NCBI RefSeq assembly: GCF_028640845.1
Contig: NC_080540.1
Location: 281,252,524 to 281,316,523, forward strand
From: Ahaetulla prasina
Lineage: Eukaryota; Chordata; Lepidosauria; Squamata; Colubridae
DNA: 64,000 nucleotides
Reading direction: 5' to 3'
Part shown: positions 19,521 through 29,663 of the stretch, one piece after another
How the letters are laid out: every line of letters begins with the position of its first letter
How positions within the stretch are numbered: the first letter of the stretch is position 1
The notes under the pieces: model-generated
Database searches by the model: none
Seen by the model: the letters and a program-made list of their open reading frames with translations, nothing else
Told to the model about the DNA's origin: nothing
Made by a program: the position numbers and the translations under genes

Positions 19521-19891
19521 TTTGATGGCAAACCTATGGCACGTGTGCCACAGCCCTCTCTGCGGGCACGTGAGCCGTCGCCCAGCTCAGCTTCACCGCA
19601 CATGCGCATACACACCTCCTGCTTTTTGGGATGCGTGAGGGGTGGGGCACATGCAGGAGATGTGTGTGTATGTATGGGGGTCATCCACATGCCCCCCCCC
19701 ATGACCCATTTTTGGACCCAGAAGGCTGCAGGGAGGCCTACTAGGCCCAAAACAGGGGGCAAGTGAGCAGGGGGGCGCGTGCACAAGCGCGGGGGTGGTG
19801 CGCATTGCATTATGGGTGCCGGCACATGCACGCGCTGTCGCACACATGCATGTTTTTGGCACACAAAGAGAAAAAGGTTAGCCATCACTGG
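19521..19891. mobile_element. hAT-like element of the GATGGC type, 8-bp target duplication
   Basis: Left end TTTGATGGCAAACCTATGGC and right end AAGGTTAGCCATCACTGG are inverted copies. The octamer TCTAGTCC flanks both sides (19513-19520 and 19892-19899). The interior is GC-rich with GGCACGTGTGCCAC. It is a family distinct from the CAGGGGTGAAAT and CAGGGGTC families. No transposase. Confidence 0.85.
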
Positions 19892-19899
19892 TCTAGTCC

Positions 19900-20809
19900 A
19901 AAGTCACTAACTGGCTTCATACTTGAAAAAGGACTAATATTCACAGTCTTCCAGTTGCTAGCCCAGTGCCTTAGCCATTGTGCCAAATTAGCTCCTGTGT
20001 TGCCAATTCCACAATCTGCAATGTCCTTTCTTAAAAGCAGGGTTAGCCTAACATTAGTTATAATTCTAAAGGAACACATTGAAACTCCTGTCCCACTATG
20101 CAAAAAATAATCAAACTAGCTCCAGTTCTCTTTGAACATCTACTAAATATAAAGGTGAAGGCGGAAGAGCCAAAAAGGAAAAATGTTCTTTCCTATAAAC
20201 ATGAAGCTTTATAATACCAATCGCTTTCTGTTCTGAAATTAAAGTGCAGCCCACATTTCAAATATTATGTTTTCAAATGGTCTGCAGTAATAAAACCTCC
20301 ACAGTTATTGAGGCACATGCAGAAGATAAAACACAACTAGGACTGGACCGTTTGTTTTTATTTTAACAGAACAATAATCCGACCTGAAAAATAAGAGAAT
20401 TTGACTTGTAGGAGTTCAAAAAATATCTAACATTTTTTAAAGGACTGAATGTACCTTTGTTTGTGGTAACACTGTCATGCTTCCAGATGGAGAGACCCTA
20501 ATGTAGGGATAGGCAGCTATGACCCCTTTACGACCTGCGGACTTCAACTTCCAGAATTCCTGAACCAGCCATGGCAGCTATTTCATTCCCCGTCCCACTT
20601 CCTAAGGTGGTACAATTCAGAGCTATCTTGTCCAAAAAGACTCACAAAATAGTTTATTCCCGATAAGACATTCTGATGGACTTAACTGGGCAACCGAGGA
20701 ACATTGATTTTGGACAAAGGAGAATTTTGGAAAGTTTGGCTGATACGATCCCTAACTTGATGTGTCCTTCCCATTGGACTCTGGAAGACTGTGAGACTAT
20801 AAAGGTAAA
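19900..20809. other. mostly unrecognised; fold-back MITE relic near 20515-20590
   Basis: TGCGGACTTCAACTTCCAGAA and TTCCTGAACCAGCCATGGC are remains of the family at 6791. Otherwise no recognisable gene or repeat. Confidence 0.45.
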
Positions 20810-21162
20810 CGGTAAAGGTTCCGCTCGCACATATGTGCTAGTCGTTCCCGACTCTAGGGGACGGTGCTCATCTCCGTTTTAAAGACAAAGAGCCAGCACT
20901 GTCCGAAGACGTCTCCGTGGTCACGTGGCCGACATGACTAAATGCCAAAGGTGCATGGAATGCTGTCACCTTCCTACCAACAGCGGTCCCTATTTTTTCT
21001 ACTTGCATTTTTTATGTGCTTTCGAACTGCTAGGTTGGCAGAAGCTGGGACAAGTAACGGGAGCTCAGCCTCTTACGCGGCACTAGGGATTCAAACTGCT
21101 GAACTGCCGACCTTTCAATTGACAAGTTCAGTGTCTTAGCCACTGAGCCACCGCATCCCTTC
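20810..21162 (-). mobile_element. Sauria-type tRNA SINE
   Basis: Minus-strand copy: GTGGCTCAGTGGCTAAGACAC head near the right edge, CAGTTTGAATCCC B-box (one change from consensus), TTACTTGTCCCAGCTTCTGC body, AACCTTTACC tail at the left. Confidence 0.9.
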
Positions 21163-21181
21163 TGTGAGACTATACCATACC

Positions 21182-22340
21182 ATATTGTGGGAATATCTGT
21201 AGGAGATGAGCAGGCTGAGTTGGAAGGTGGAGTTGAACATGTCATCAGTTTGGAGCCATTGCATTGCCAGGAGAGACCAAAGTCCAGCCCCCTGTGAATT
21301 ATGTTGACTCTTATCTAGCAATAGATTAGCTTTGACCACTAGTTGACCAGAATCTTGTGTATAGGTAGCAAGAGTAAATTCTTCTGCGCTTTGAACTCAG
21401 TGAATGCTCCTGGTTATTTGCATCTGACAATATCTGCTTGGACTGCTTTCTGGACTCAATGGCTATACAATGACTGTACAATTATTGGAAATCAATGAAG
21501 GACTAAATGTGGACCAAAATGTTTTTGAGACCACCAGAGTGGTCTGTGCTCAGTAAGAAAACTTAGACAAATCATAAGAAAGTCATTTGGCCCATTTGTG
21601 ACCCATCTGACTGTGATACACAAAGGCTCTGGTTGTTTCCCTTCATCACTGCAGAAAACAAACAATTTAATCAGACAAGATAGAGATATTATTGAGTACT
21701 GATCCAGGATTTAGAGAGATTCCAGCTCATTCTGGATGGTTTGAACTTCTGCTTGAAGATGGGGTCTAGGGTCTACTGGGATCAGTATTCTCATTGTAGT
21801 GTGTTCTTTTTACCTCCCCACTGACCATCATGATCTTTATAATCTCAGCTTTCATTGCCTGTTTCCCAAGAAGAGGACAGTTTTCCAAATAGCCCTGGGA
21901 TGTAGCTACATGGCACATCTTGTCTTCTAAAAAATAACTGCAATGTCCTGTTCATTATTCTAACCCTCTGAAAGTTTCGATACTATCAACAAAGATCTTT
22001 CTTTAGACCATCTGACATCTCTGGGCCTTGAAGACACTGATTAATTCTTACTAACACATTGAGTCCAGAAGGCAGTCCTAGCAGATATTGTCAGATGAAA
22101 TTAACCAGGAGCATTCACTGAGTACAAAATGCAGAAGAGTTTACTCTTGCTACCTATACACAAGATTCTGGTCGACTAGTGGTCTAAAGCTAATTTATTG
22201 CTAGATAAGGGTCAGCATAATTCACAGGGGGCTGGACTTGGGTCTCTCCTGGCAATGCATGACTCCAAATTGATGACATATTCAACTCCACCTTCCAACT
22301 CAGCCTGCTCATCTTCTACAGATATGCCCACAATAGAAGA
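21182..22340. repeat. inverted repeat, ~270-bp arms, possibly LTR-derived
   Basis: The left arm (about 21182-21462: TGAGCAGGCTGAGTTGGAAG, CCAGCCCCCTGTGAATTATG, AGAATCTTGTGTATAGGTAG) reappears as reverse complement at about 22072-22340 (CTACCTATACACAAGATTCT, CAGGGGGCTGGACTTGGGTC, CTTCCAACTCAGCCTGCTCA). The arms differ by scattered substitutions and short indels. About 610 bases lie between them and show no ORF. Wording such as GCTACCTATACACAAGATTC followed by an amplified body resembles an LTR, so two LTR-type copies in opposite orientation are the simplest reading. Confidence 0.75.
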
Positions 22341-22835
22341 ACCAAGGAAACCAAAATGGCGGTTGCAGCAGCAGATTGGAGCCCTGCCTGTTTGGATATG
22401 CGTTCATCATTGGCATGCATATAAAGAGATGAGGTTTCAAGCAATGTTTACCCTTGCCATTTGAGTCCCCTTCCAGACCACTCTGAGTGCTAAGGCAGTA
22501 CCATTGGATACCTAGACTATTGACCTATTATGTCCCAGGTGTTCATCTTGTATCCCCTGCTCATTCACATTCATGGAGACCATCCAGAACTTTGGAGTGA
22601 GGTGCCGTAATTACGCTGATGGTACCCAACTCTCCTGCTCCTTACTCCATGAAAGCAAGGTTTGGCTGAATATTGTCTAAAGTCAGTAACGGATGAGAGA
22701 AAACAAGCAGAAATGAAATTGAGACAAGTCAGGGAACCTATTGGTAAATAGGACATTTCACCCAGAAGTGATGATTCAACTTATTTTGAGCAGGGTTGTC
22801 AATAGAGATTCTCAGGATTTGAGCAGGGTTGTATT
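22341..22835. other. degenerate CR1/L2 reverse transcriptase fragment near 22520-22660
   Basis: Around 22530-22630 the plus strand reads like CCCAGGTGTTCATCTTGTAT CCCCTGCTC and AATTACGCTGATGGTACCCAA, which corresponds to the GVPQGSxLxPLL and YADDTQL motifs of L2-type RT with several changes. The remainder is not recognised. Confidence 0.5.
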
Positions 22836-22905
22836 CTTTATTTTATTTTATTTTATTTTATTTTATTTTATTTTATTTTATTTATTTATTTATTTATTTA
22901 TTTTG
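22836..22905 (+). repeat. (TTTTA)n then (TTTA)n
   Basis: About nine TTTTA units followed by about six TTTA units. Confidence 0.95.
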
Positions 22906-23031
22906 TCACAACAGTATATATAAGCATAAGCATGAAAGTAACTATATAATATATAAGCATATTTATATAAGCATAAGCATGCAACAAGTCCACAATATGG
23001 AAATGTTCCTTCTTTGTGCATTATGCATTGT

Positions 23032-23032
<1 letters not shown>

Positions 23033-23078
<46 letters not shown>
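23033..23078 (+). repeat. (GT)n microsatellite
   Basis: About 22 GT units. Confidence 0.95.
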
Positions 23079-23685
23079 GTCTCGAGTAAGTAAAAAAATC
23101 AGAGCTAGAAGTCCAAGAAAGCTGTTCTCCATACTAGAGAAACAACTGTGCAACTTCTTTGTGTCCATGGAGGGAGATCAGTGATCAATGGGCCTTTTGT
23201 AGCTTGAAGCCCGACAACCTGAAATTAATTTTTTCATTGGGAAACTGTCTTGATATTTAAATCCTTTTGGCTTGTATTTCCAGTCTTGGTTGCAAAGGAC
23301 ATTCCATTCCTCTTCAGCCTGCCCGCCCCCAGCCCCGATGCGATGTGGTGATATTACCAGCATAATATCCATATAAGACTCGTGGGCAGGTTCCATCTCA
23401 CTGCGCTGCATGTTATTGTTTGTGTATCCAAATTCAACCTCTTTTTATGCAACATATCCAGTGCTTAGATTTATGCTGACATATAGGAGAGTTTGAAGGA
23501 ATGGTTTATAGTTTGGGAGATTGGCTGAAGCTAAGGCAAGCACCAGCGAGATCCAAAGTCAAGGTTAAAGAATGGGGCAATGTGGCTCATAGATTGACAA
23601 TTACAGCTGTGCTTTGGACACATTGAAAGAGGTGAGCAAGATGCCGTCTCCCCAGTAAGCTTGTACAGATAGTCCTTCACTTATA
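23079..23685. other. no recognisable gene
   Basis: A short frame on the minus strand (23178-23411) has no recognisable domain. No repeat ends seen. Confidence 0.4.
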
Positions 23686-24115
23686 ACGGTTCATTGAGTG
23701 ACCGTTCAAAGTTAAAACGGCACGGAAAAAAGTGACCTGCGACACTTTTTCCCACTTACGACCAATTGCAGCATACCCAGAGTCACATGATCAAAATTCA
23801 GACACTTAGCTGGTTAGTTTATATTATTATGAAGAGGTAAAAAGTTGAGGGTGGATGTTAATGCCTTATTTTACTGCACCAAAGGAGTCGGAAGTCAATG
23901 CCTTTTTTCTCCCTTGCTTTCCCCCACTATCCGCTTTTCTTTTTCCCTCCCTAATTTCCCTAATATTTAATTTTGTATTCTCTTTGTATGTCATATTACA
24001 AATTAACAATTGACTGATATTTATGATGACTGCAGTGTCCTGAGGTCATGTGTTCACTTTTTGCAACCTTCTGACAAAGTCAATGGGGAAGCCAGATTCA
24101 CTTAACAACAGTGTT
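23686..24115. mobile_element. TIR element of the AGTCCTCGACTTAC type, interrupted and truncated
   Basis: Left end TAGTCCTTCACTTATAACGG, CGGCACGGAAAAAAGTGACC and AGAGTCACATGATCAAAATTC belong to the family. From about 23825 to 24025 the sequence is foreign, then CAACCTTCTGACAAAGTCAATG and AGATTCACTTAACAACAG resume. The right end is cut by the LINE at 24117. Confidence 0.65.
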
Positions 24116-24116
24116 A

Positions 24117-24855
24117 CTTACTTATTTATTTTTATTTATTTATTTATTTATTCGATTTTTATACCGCCCTTCTCCCGAAGGACTCAGGGCGGTGTACAGC
24201 CAAAGTAAAAACAGACAATACAATATACAATTTAAAATACAAATTAAAAAACTTATTTTATAATTGGCCTAAAAAACTTTAAAATATATAAAAAACTAAA
24301 AAACCCTTAAAATTACTAATAGAAAATTTAAAAATCAATAAAATTTTAAGCCAGCCCCGCGCGAATAAAAAGATGTGTCTTCAGTTCGCGGCGGAAGGTC
24401 CGAAGGTCAGGTATTTGGCGTAATCCCGGGGGAAGTTCGTTCCAGAGTGTGGGAGCCCCCACAGAGAAGGACCTTCCCCTGGGGGCCGCCAGCCGGCATT
24501 GCTTGGCGGACAGCACCCTGAGAAGTCCCTCTCTGTGAGAGCGTACGGGTCGGTGGGAGGCATGCGGTAACAGCAGGCGGTCCCGTAAGTACCCCGGCCC
24601 TAAGCCATGGAGCGCTTTGAAGGTAGTAACCAAAACCTTAAAGTGCACCCGAAAGGCCACAGGTAGCCAGTGCAGACTGCGCAGGAGCGGTGTTACCCGG
24701 GAGCAACGTGTGGCTCCCTCAATCACCCGCGCAGCTGCATTCTGGACTAACTGAAGCCTCCGAGTGCACCTCAAGGGGAGCCCCATGTAGAGAGCATTAC
24801 AATAATCCAAGCGAGAGGTAACGAGCGCATGAGTGACTGTGCACAAGGCAATCTC
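24117..24855 (-). pseudogene. CR1/L2-clade LINE, C-terminal 170 codons and 3' UTR
   Basis: The minus-strand frame 24346-24858 is open over 170 codons: VTHALVTSRLDYCNALYMGL, RRLQLVQNAAARVIEGATR, HWLPVAFRVHFKVLVTTFKA, FSVGAPTLWNELPPGL, FRRELKTHLFIRAGLA, stop. The 3' end ATACCGCCCTTCTCCCGAAGG (plus strand) and a (TTTA)n tail at 24117-24155 close it. It is 5'-truncated beyond 24855 and nearly undamaged within this segment. Confidence 0.9.
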
Positions 24856-24989
24856 CAATCTCTAAGTACAACTGAAGTGTACTTAGGGCGGGTTTGTATG
24901 AACAAGTAGCCTAGCCCACAAATCCAGAAACGTAATCAAGTTCTCTTCTTTTCAGAAATAATGTTTTTAACAGGAAATGCATTAATGCA
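24856..24989. other. short unassigned spacer
   Basis: Nothing recognised between the two LINE ends. Confidence 0.4.
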
Positions 24990-25025
24990 AGTCTTCGGAG
25001 AAGGGCGGTATAAAAATTTGAACAA

Positions 25026-25104
<79 letters not shown>

Positions 25105-25105
25105 A
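24990..25105 (+). repeat. CR1/L2 3' tip with long (AAAT)n
   Basis: CTTCGGAGAAGGGCGGTATA is the last part of the CR1/L2 3' UTR and is followed by about 19 AAAT units (25028-25104). Confidence 0.9.
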
Positions 25106-25157
25106 AGTGATAAAGCAACTAAAGGAAAAAAAATGCAGACTCCATCTAAATCATCAT

Positions 25158-25605
25158 CTTTTAATGACCCCATAATCCAGGGATGAAATTCAGCAGGTTC
25201 TGAGAGGTTCTGGAGAACCAGTAGATGATATTTTGAGTAGTTCAGAGAACCGGCAGATACCACCTCTGGCTGGCCCCAGAATGGGGTGGGAATGGAGATT
25301 TTGCAGTATCCTTCCCCTGCCACGCCTACCAAGCCACACCACGCCCACGAGCCATGCCCACAGAACCGGTAGTAAAAAAAATTGAATTCTACCACTGCCA
25401 TAATCCCTTGCGGGGTGGAGTCTGGGCAAGTGAATGGAGCTGAGCGTTTACTGGCCGGATGCCCTTCCTGTCGCCAATGTGGAGGCATATTCAGCAGATA
25501 TATTCTCATCGTGCCCAGAGAGAGAAATATCTGCCTCTACCTAGGATCAAACTCACAGCCTCCTGATTGTGAGGCAAGAGCTCCACTTCTAGGCACCACT
25601 CTGGA
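25158..25605 (-). mobile_element. tRNA-derived SINE split by a hAT-like insertion
   Basis: The SINE is at 25158-25177 and 25398-25605. Read on the minus strand it has a tRNA-like head (GGAGCTCTTGCCTCACAATC, GTGAGTTTGATCCTAG), then GGTAGAGGCAGATATTTCTC, TCTGGGCACGATGAGAATAT, GGCGACAGGAAGGGCATCCGG, and ends near TTATGGGGTCATTAAAAGA. A plus-strand copy without the insertion is at 60430-60650 and a fragment at 41405-41515. Only the TTAATGACCCCATAATC piece lies beyond the insertion. Confidence 0.75.
25178..25397. mobile_element. hAT-like element inside a SINE, perfect 8-bp duplication
   Basis: Starts CAGGGATGAAATTC, ends GAATTCTACCACTG; CCATAATC flanks both sides (25170-25177 and 25398-25405). 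The interior is that of the 4841-5116 family (TTCTGGAGAACCAGTAG, CCACCTCTGGCTGGCCCC, ACCGGTAGT). The uninterrupted SINE at 60430-60650 shows the equivalent empty sequence (GATTATGGAGTC on the opposite strand), confirming the boundaries. Confidence 0.92.
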
Positions 25606-25610
25606 CTTTT

Positions 25611-26094
25611 AGACTCATCTAAATCTGCATTTGAAACAATCAGCTTCTTCTGGTCCTCTCATTAAGAGAAGAAATTAGTCTCACTTTGGTGGTGATAGTG
25701 TTTTTGCACTTTTGTCTCATACAAATCATGGTGAACTAATAGCTAAATAGCCATGCAGCAAGGCTGCAGAACCAAAAGCATGACCAAAGAACCAAGCCCT
25801 GAATCTCTTAGATCTACTTTTTCTTAATTGATAATTGAACTTGGAGGCTGATAATTCTAATTCTTGGAGTTGACTGGTTCGTTTCTTCTCACAGAAAGTC
25901 AACAAAGTTATTATTCCACACATTTTATTTGGTCACAAATATAAAGGCTTTTTATTCACTTCCACTTTCTATTTACAATCTGAGGGAGCGAATCACTATG
26001 TTAATATTCACCTTGATACCAGCAAAAGGGAGGCATAAATTTGGCAGACAGAGCTTTGGAACTTGTTATCCAAATACCAGTGCAATGGTCACTG
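25611..26094. other. no recognisable gene
   Basis: Short frames only; no repeat ends seen. Confidence 0.4.
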
Positions 26095-26099
26095 ATGCA

Positions 26100-26540
26100 A
26101 TGGTCACGCTACTTACGGGACCGCCTGCTGTTACCTTACGCCTCCCACCGACCCATATGCTTACTCAGAGAGGGTCTTCTCAGGGTGCCGTCCGCCAAGC
26201 AATGTCGGTTGGCGGCCCCCAGGGGAAGGGCCTTCTCTGTTGGAGCACCTACCCTCTGGAACGAACTTCCCCCTGGTTTGCGCCAATTACCTGACCTTCA
26301 GACCTTTCGCCGTGAACTGAAAACGTATCTGTTTATTCAAGCGGGACTGGCTTGATTTTTAAATTTTAAAATTTTTGAATTTTTAATAATTTTAATGGGG
26401 GTATTTTAGTATGGGTCAATTCGACGGTTTTAATTCTCGGCCATTTATAGAATATGTATTTTAATTGTTGTTTTAATTTTGCATATTGAATTGTTTTAAT
26501 CTGGCTGTACACCGCCCTGAGTCCTTCGGGAGAAGGGCGG
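26100..26540 (+). pseudogene. CR1/L2-clade LINE, C-terminal tail and 3' UTR
   Basis: RDRLLLPYASHRPICLLREGL, SAKQCRLAAPRGRAFSVGAP, TLWNELPPGLRQLPDLQTFRR and KTYLFIQAGLA, stop at 26355, then the shared GTACACCGCCCTGAGTCCTT 3' end at about 26505 and an (AAAT)n-like tail to about 26582. Truncated within the C-terminal region. Confidence 0.88.
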
Positions 26541-26701
26541 TATAAAAATCTAAATAATAAATAAATAAATAAATAATAAATAAAAAATGTCAGAGTGACT
26601 TTTTTAAAGTTAAAGTGACTGACACAGGCACTTTATCGGTAGCTAGCCGTTAATACTTCAGGGGCTATTGGACATGTCTTTCAGGCCAGGAAAATGAATT
26701 A

Positions 26702-27068
26702 CAGATAGTCGTTGACTTACAGCCACACTTGAGCCCAAAATTTACGTTGTTAAGTGAGACATTTGTTAAGTGAGCTTTGCCCCATTTTACAACTTTTCTT
26801 GCACCAGTTGTTAAGTGAATCGCTGCAGCTGAAAAGCTAGTAACTTGGTTGCTTCCGCATTGACTTGGCTTGTCAGAAGGTTGCAAAAGACGATCAATGC
26901 AACCGTCATAAATACGAACCAGCTGCCAAGCATCTGAATTTTGATCACGTGACTATGGGGATGCTGCAAACGTCACAACTGTGAAAAACGGTCATAAGTC
27001 ACTTTTTTCAGTGCTGTTGTAACTTTGAATGGTCACTATATAAACTTTTGTAAGTCAGGGACTACCTG
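26702..27068. mobile_element. TIR element of the CAGATAGTCCTCGACTTAC type with TA flanks
   Basis: Left end CAGATAGTCGTTGACTTACAG and right end GTAAGTCAGGGACTACCTG are inverted copies, each bordered by TA (26700-26701 and 27069-27070). Interior: GTTAAGTGAGACATTTGTTAA, GACTTGGCTTGTCAGAAGG, TGATCACGTGACTATGGGG. TA flanks and ~370 bp size suggest a Tc1/mariner-dependent MITE. Relatives lie at 16953, 23686, 29293, 36347, 45595, 46965, 60745 and 63104. Confidence 0.8.
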
Positions 27069-27070
27069 TA

Positions 27071-27459
27071 GAGCTGTATCAAGCTTGGGGGGAAAAGTGA
27101 TTCAAATATATTACAGGCTTAATTTCAGGAAATGCCAAGAGTAATGTCTTCTTTCATCTTAGTTAGAGGGAATATTTTAATAAAAAAACCACATAAAAAT
27201 CTTATTTCAGAATTTTAATGAAGAAAAGACAGTTTACAGTTTATAAAGACATAGGTTCAGTCTTGGCTCTCTAGCACTGTGGCTCATATATTTAGCCCCA
27301 GACAAGTGCTAAAATGTTTGTCTTTTTATTAACCTCCCCTGACAAACATTAATAACGTTCTATTCATTTCTCTATTGATGTCATTTTATGTCTTCTTAAT
27401 TGAGTTAGAAAGATTTTTGCCACAAGATTCTATTTACAAGAATAACAGAATATGAGGCT
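27071..27459. other. no recognisable gene
   Basis: AT-rich. No domain or repeat end seen. Confidence 0.4.
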
Positions 27460-27499
27460 GTAGACTGTAATTACGTTGAAAAAATCCAGGGCAAAATTT

Positions 27500-27600
27500 T
27501 CTTATGAAAATCCCATGGAAGTAAATGGAAACTGCTCTGAGCAAAACACTGGAGGTTTTTAAAGAAGAAATTGGACAACCGTTTATCTGAAACGGAATCT
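27500..27600 (+). mobile_element. CR1 LINE 3' fragment
   Basis: AACACTGGAGGTTTTTAAAG and AACCGTTTATCTGAAACGG correspond to the TLEVFKE and DNHLSE region found at the C-terminus of the CR1 copy at 59218-59620, but broken in frame. Confidence 0.55.
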
Positions 27601-28123
27601 AGGACAACCTGGCATGGCCAGCTCGGTGCGGCCAACTTGCCACCACCAAGTTGCCTCTGCCAACTCACCGCTGCCAAATCGTCGCAGGACAACTCAACAC
27701 AGCCAGTTTGCTGCTGGGACAACTCACTGTGGGCAGCCGATGGGAGAACTGGATTCGTGGGCTGGCGAGCGAGTGAGCGAGCGGGTTGGCAGAGCCAGAG
27801 CCGTGGTAGCTGCCAGGGGCTTCCCATTTTCACACCCATTTCCACTGCCACCACAGCCATTCAGCAGTGGTGGTGTTCGGGCTGTTTGGGGATGGCAGTA
27901 GCAAGTGAGACTGGCGGTGGGGAGGAGGTGGTGGCTGGGTGCGTCCCATTCTCACGCTGCTACCGCCACTGCCGCAGACTATTTGGCAGTGGTATTGGTG
28001 TGTGGACGTTCAGGGATGGTGCCAATGGGCAGGTTGATCAACGGGGAGGTAGTGCATCTCATTTTCACACATCCTACTGCCACCGCCACCACTCTGCCCA
28101 GCTCCAAACATAATACTCCCGCC
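27600..28123. other. GC-rich composite sequence
   Basis: The left part contains repeated GCCAACT/CGCC words (GGCCAACTTGCCACCACC, TGCCAACTCACCGCTGCC), which look like a degenerate short-unit minisatellite. The right part holds GC-rich words such as ACTGCCGCAGACTATTTGGC, with related blocks at about 27845 and 27965, hinting at a duplicated unit of roughly 120 bases. Open frames across it have no domain that I know. Confidence 0.45.
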
Positions 28124-28367
28124 CAGGGGTGAAATCCAGCAGGTTCTAACAGGTTCTGGAGAACCGGTAGTGGAAATTTTGAATAGTTCGGAGAACTGGC
28201 AACTACCACCTCTGGCTGGCCCCAGAGTGGGGTAGGAATGGAGATTTTGCAATATTCTTCCCCCAGGAGCAGGGAGGGAATGGGAATTTTGCAGTATCCT
28301 TCTCCTGCCATGCCCACCAAGCCACACCCACAGAACCTGTAGGGAAAAAAAATGAATTTTACCCCTG
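28124..28367. mobile_element. hAT-like non-autonomous element
   Basis: CAGGGGTGAAATCCAGCAGG at the left, GAATTTTACCCCTG at the right, with the 4841-5116 interior. The flanks CTCCCGCC and CTCCCATC agree at 6 of 8 positions, a diverged target duplication. Confidence 0.85.
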
Positions 28368-28663
28368 CTCCCATCTCTTATTTTCCCCACATCAAAAATC
28401 CTGTAAAGTGAGTGGGCTGAGAAAAACGGACTACTTCAAGATAATCCAGCTGACTTGCAGAAGTAAGGGTGAACTTGTTCTGTTTCCCTCTCCCAATACT
28501 CCCAACAAAGAGTCAGTCAAAGGCCTCCTTTTCAAATTTATTTACATAAATGGCTGGATTAGGCTGGATTCCTCTGGCACAGAGATGTTCTGGCCACGTC
28601 TACCCACGCGCCTGCCAAGTCTCTGGAGATAACTAGGAAATTAGAGATAAGGCCAGAGTTACT
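28368..28663. other. no recognisable gene
   Basis: Short frames only. Confidence 0.35.
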
Positions 28664-29050
28664 TACGAATATTTTCTTTCCTGCATTGAAATAGTTTGCC
28701 CACACAAATTCACTGCTTTGTCCAAGACAAAAAGCCAGGAAGCTCCGCCTCCTGCTTTATAGCCCCTGTGACTCATCCGTGACTCATCATTCTTTGACTT
28801 TGTCCCAACGCCTCCTCTGCTGCGCGTGCCGGTCACGTCTGCGCAGTCTTGCATTAAGCCAAGATTGTTCTTGGGGCATTGCCAAATCAGAAGAAGGCCC
28901 GGGGGAATCAGGCCTTACCAGCCCCTCCTCCTCTTCCTGGGTGGGTGCCAGGGAGGGAGAGGGCCCAGGGGAAGCAGGCCTTACCAGTTCCTCCTCACTT
29001 TCTGAATCATCGTCCTCCAGGAGTCCGAGTCCGGGAACTTGGGTCACAAC
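28664..29050 (-). mobile_element. putative LTR-like element with TATA box and acidic frame
   Basis: On the minus strand the element begins TGTTGTGACCCAAGTTCCCG. It carries an open stretch reading GLGLLEDDDSESEEELVRP with two PRPxSPGPS-type repeats, ending RLRRRDRHAQQRRRWDK. Then come GATGAGTCACGGATGAGTCA and a TATA-like GCTATAAAGCAGG near 28755-28768. The TGTTGTG start, the acidic/proline-rich stretch, an RRRxxQ segment and a downstream TATA box are shared with the pair at 45948-46935. I read it as the U3 part of an LTR; the family is unknown to me and the right end was not identified. Confidence 0.45.
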
Positions 29051-29292
29051 AGAACTAGAACTCAGAGTTTCCTATTGTTTCTAGTGGGTACCATAGCCAG
29101 TTTCTTTTATTCTTGACTTTCCTTTTTTTCTGAATTTTTAGGGGCAAGGAAGAATTTGGAATATTTGTCTGAGAAAAATAGGTCACCAACCCTTTCTCTT
29201 TGTAGAAGTCCTCTATGGAATTGGCAGAGGAGATTTTTTAAAAAAAATAATATCTAGGCTATAGCTGTGTCTTGGTTGATTTTATGAATGCA

Positions 29293-29395
29293 ATATAGGT
29301 AGTCCTTGACTTACAACAGTTTGACTGTTCAAAGTTACAACAGCACTGAAAAATGTGACTTATGACCGTTTTTCATAGTTATGAAATTTCAACAC
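29293..29395. mobile_element. TIR element of the AGTCCTCGACTTAC type, left third
   Basis: ATAGGTAGTCCTTGACTTAC, TTCAAAGTTACAACAGCAC and GTGACTTATGACCGTTTTTC; truncated by the LINE that follows. Confidence 0.75.
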
Positions 29396-29663
29396 TTTAA
29401 AATATATAAAACTAAAACCCCATTAAAATTAATATTAAAAAATTTAAAATCGATAAAATTTAAGCCAGCCCTGCACGAATGAAAAGATGTGTCTTCAGTT
29501 CGCGGCGGAAGGTCCGAAGGTCAGGTATTTGGCGTAAACCCGGGGGAAGCTCGTTCCAGAGTGTGGGAGCCCCCACAGAGAAGGACCTTCCCTTGGGGGC
29601 CGCCAGCCGACATTGCTTGGCGGACGGCACCCTGAGAAGTCCCTCTCTGTGAGAGCGTACGGG

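Noticed and set aside
19536..19888. Overlapping frames over 19536-19888 with H and P rich products
   Set aside because: They lie within the hAT-like element 19521-19891 and reflect its GC-rich CACA wording.
27571..28113. 180-codon frame in the GC-rich composite segment
   Set aside because: No recognisable domain; composition follows the degenerate GC-rich repeat, and overlapping frames of similar length exist.
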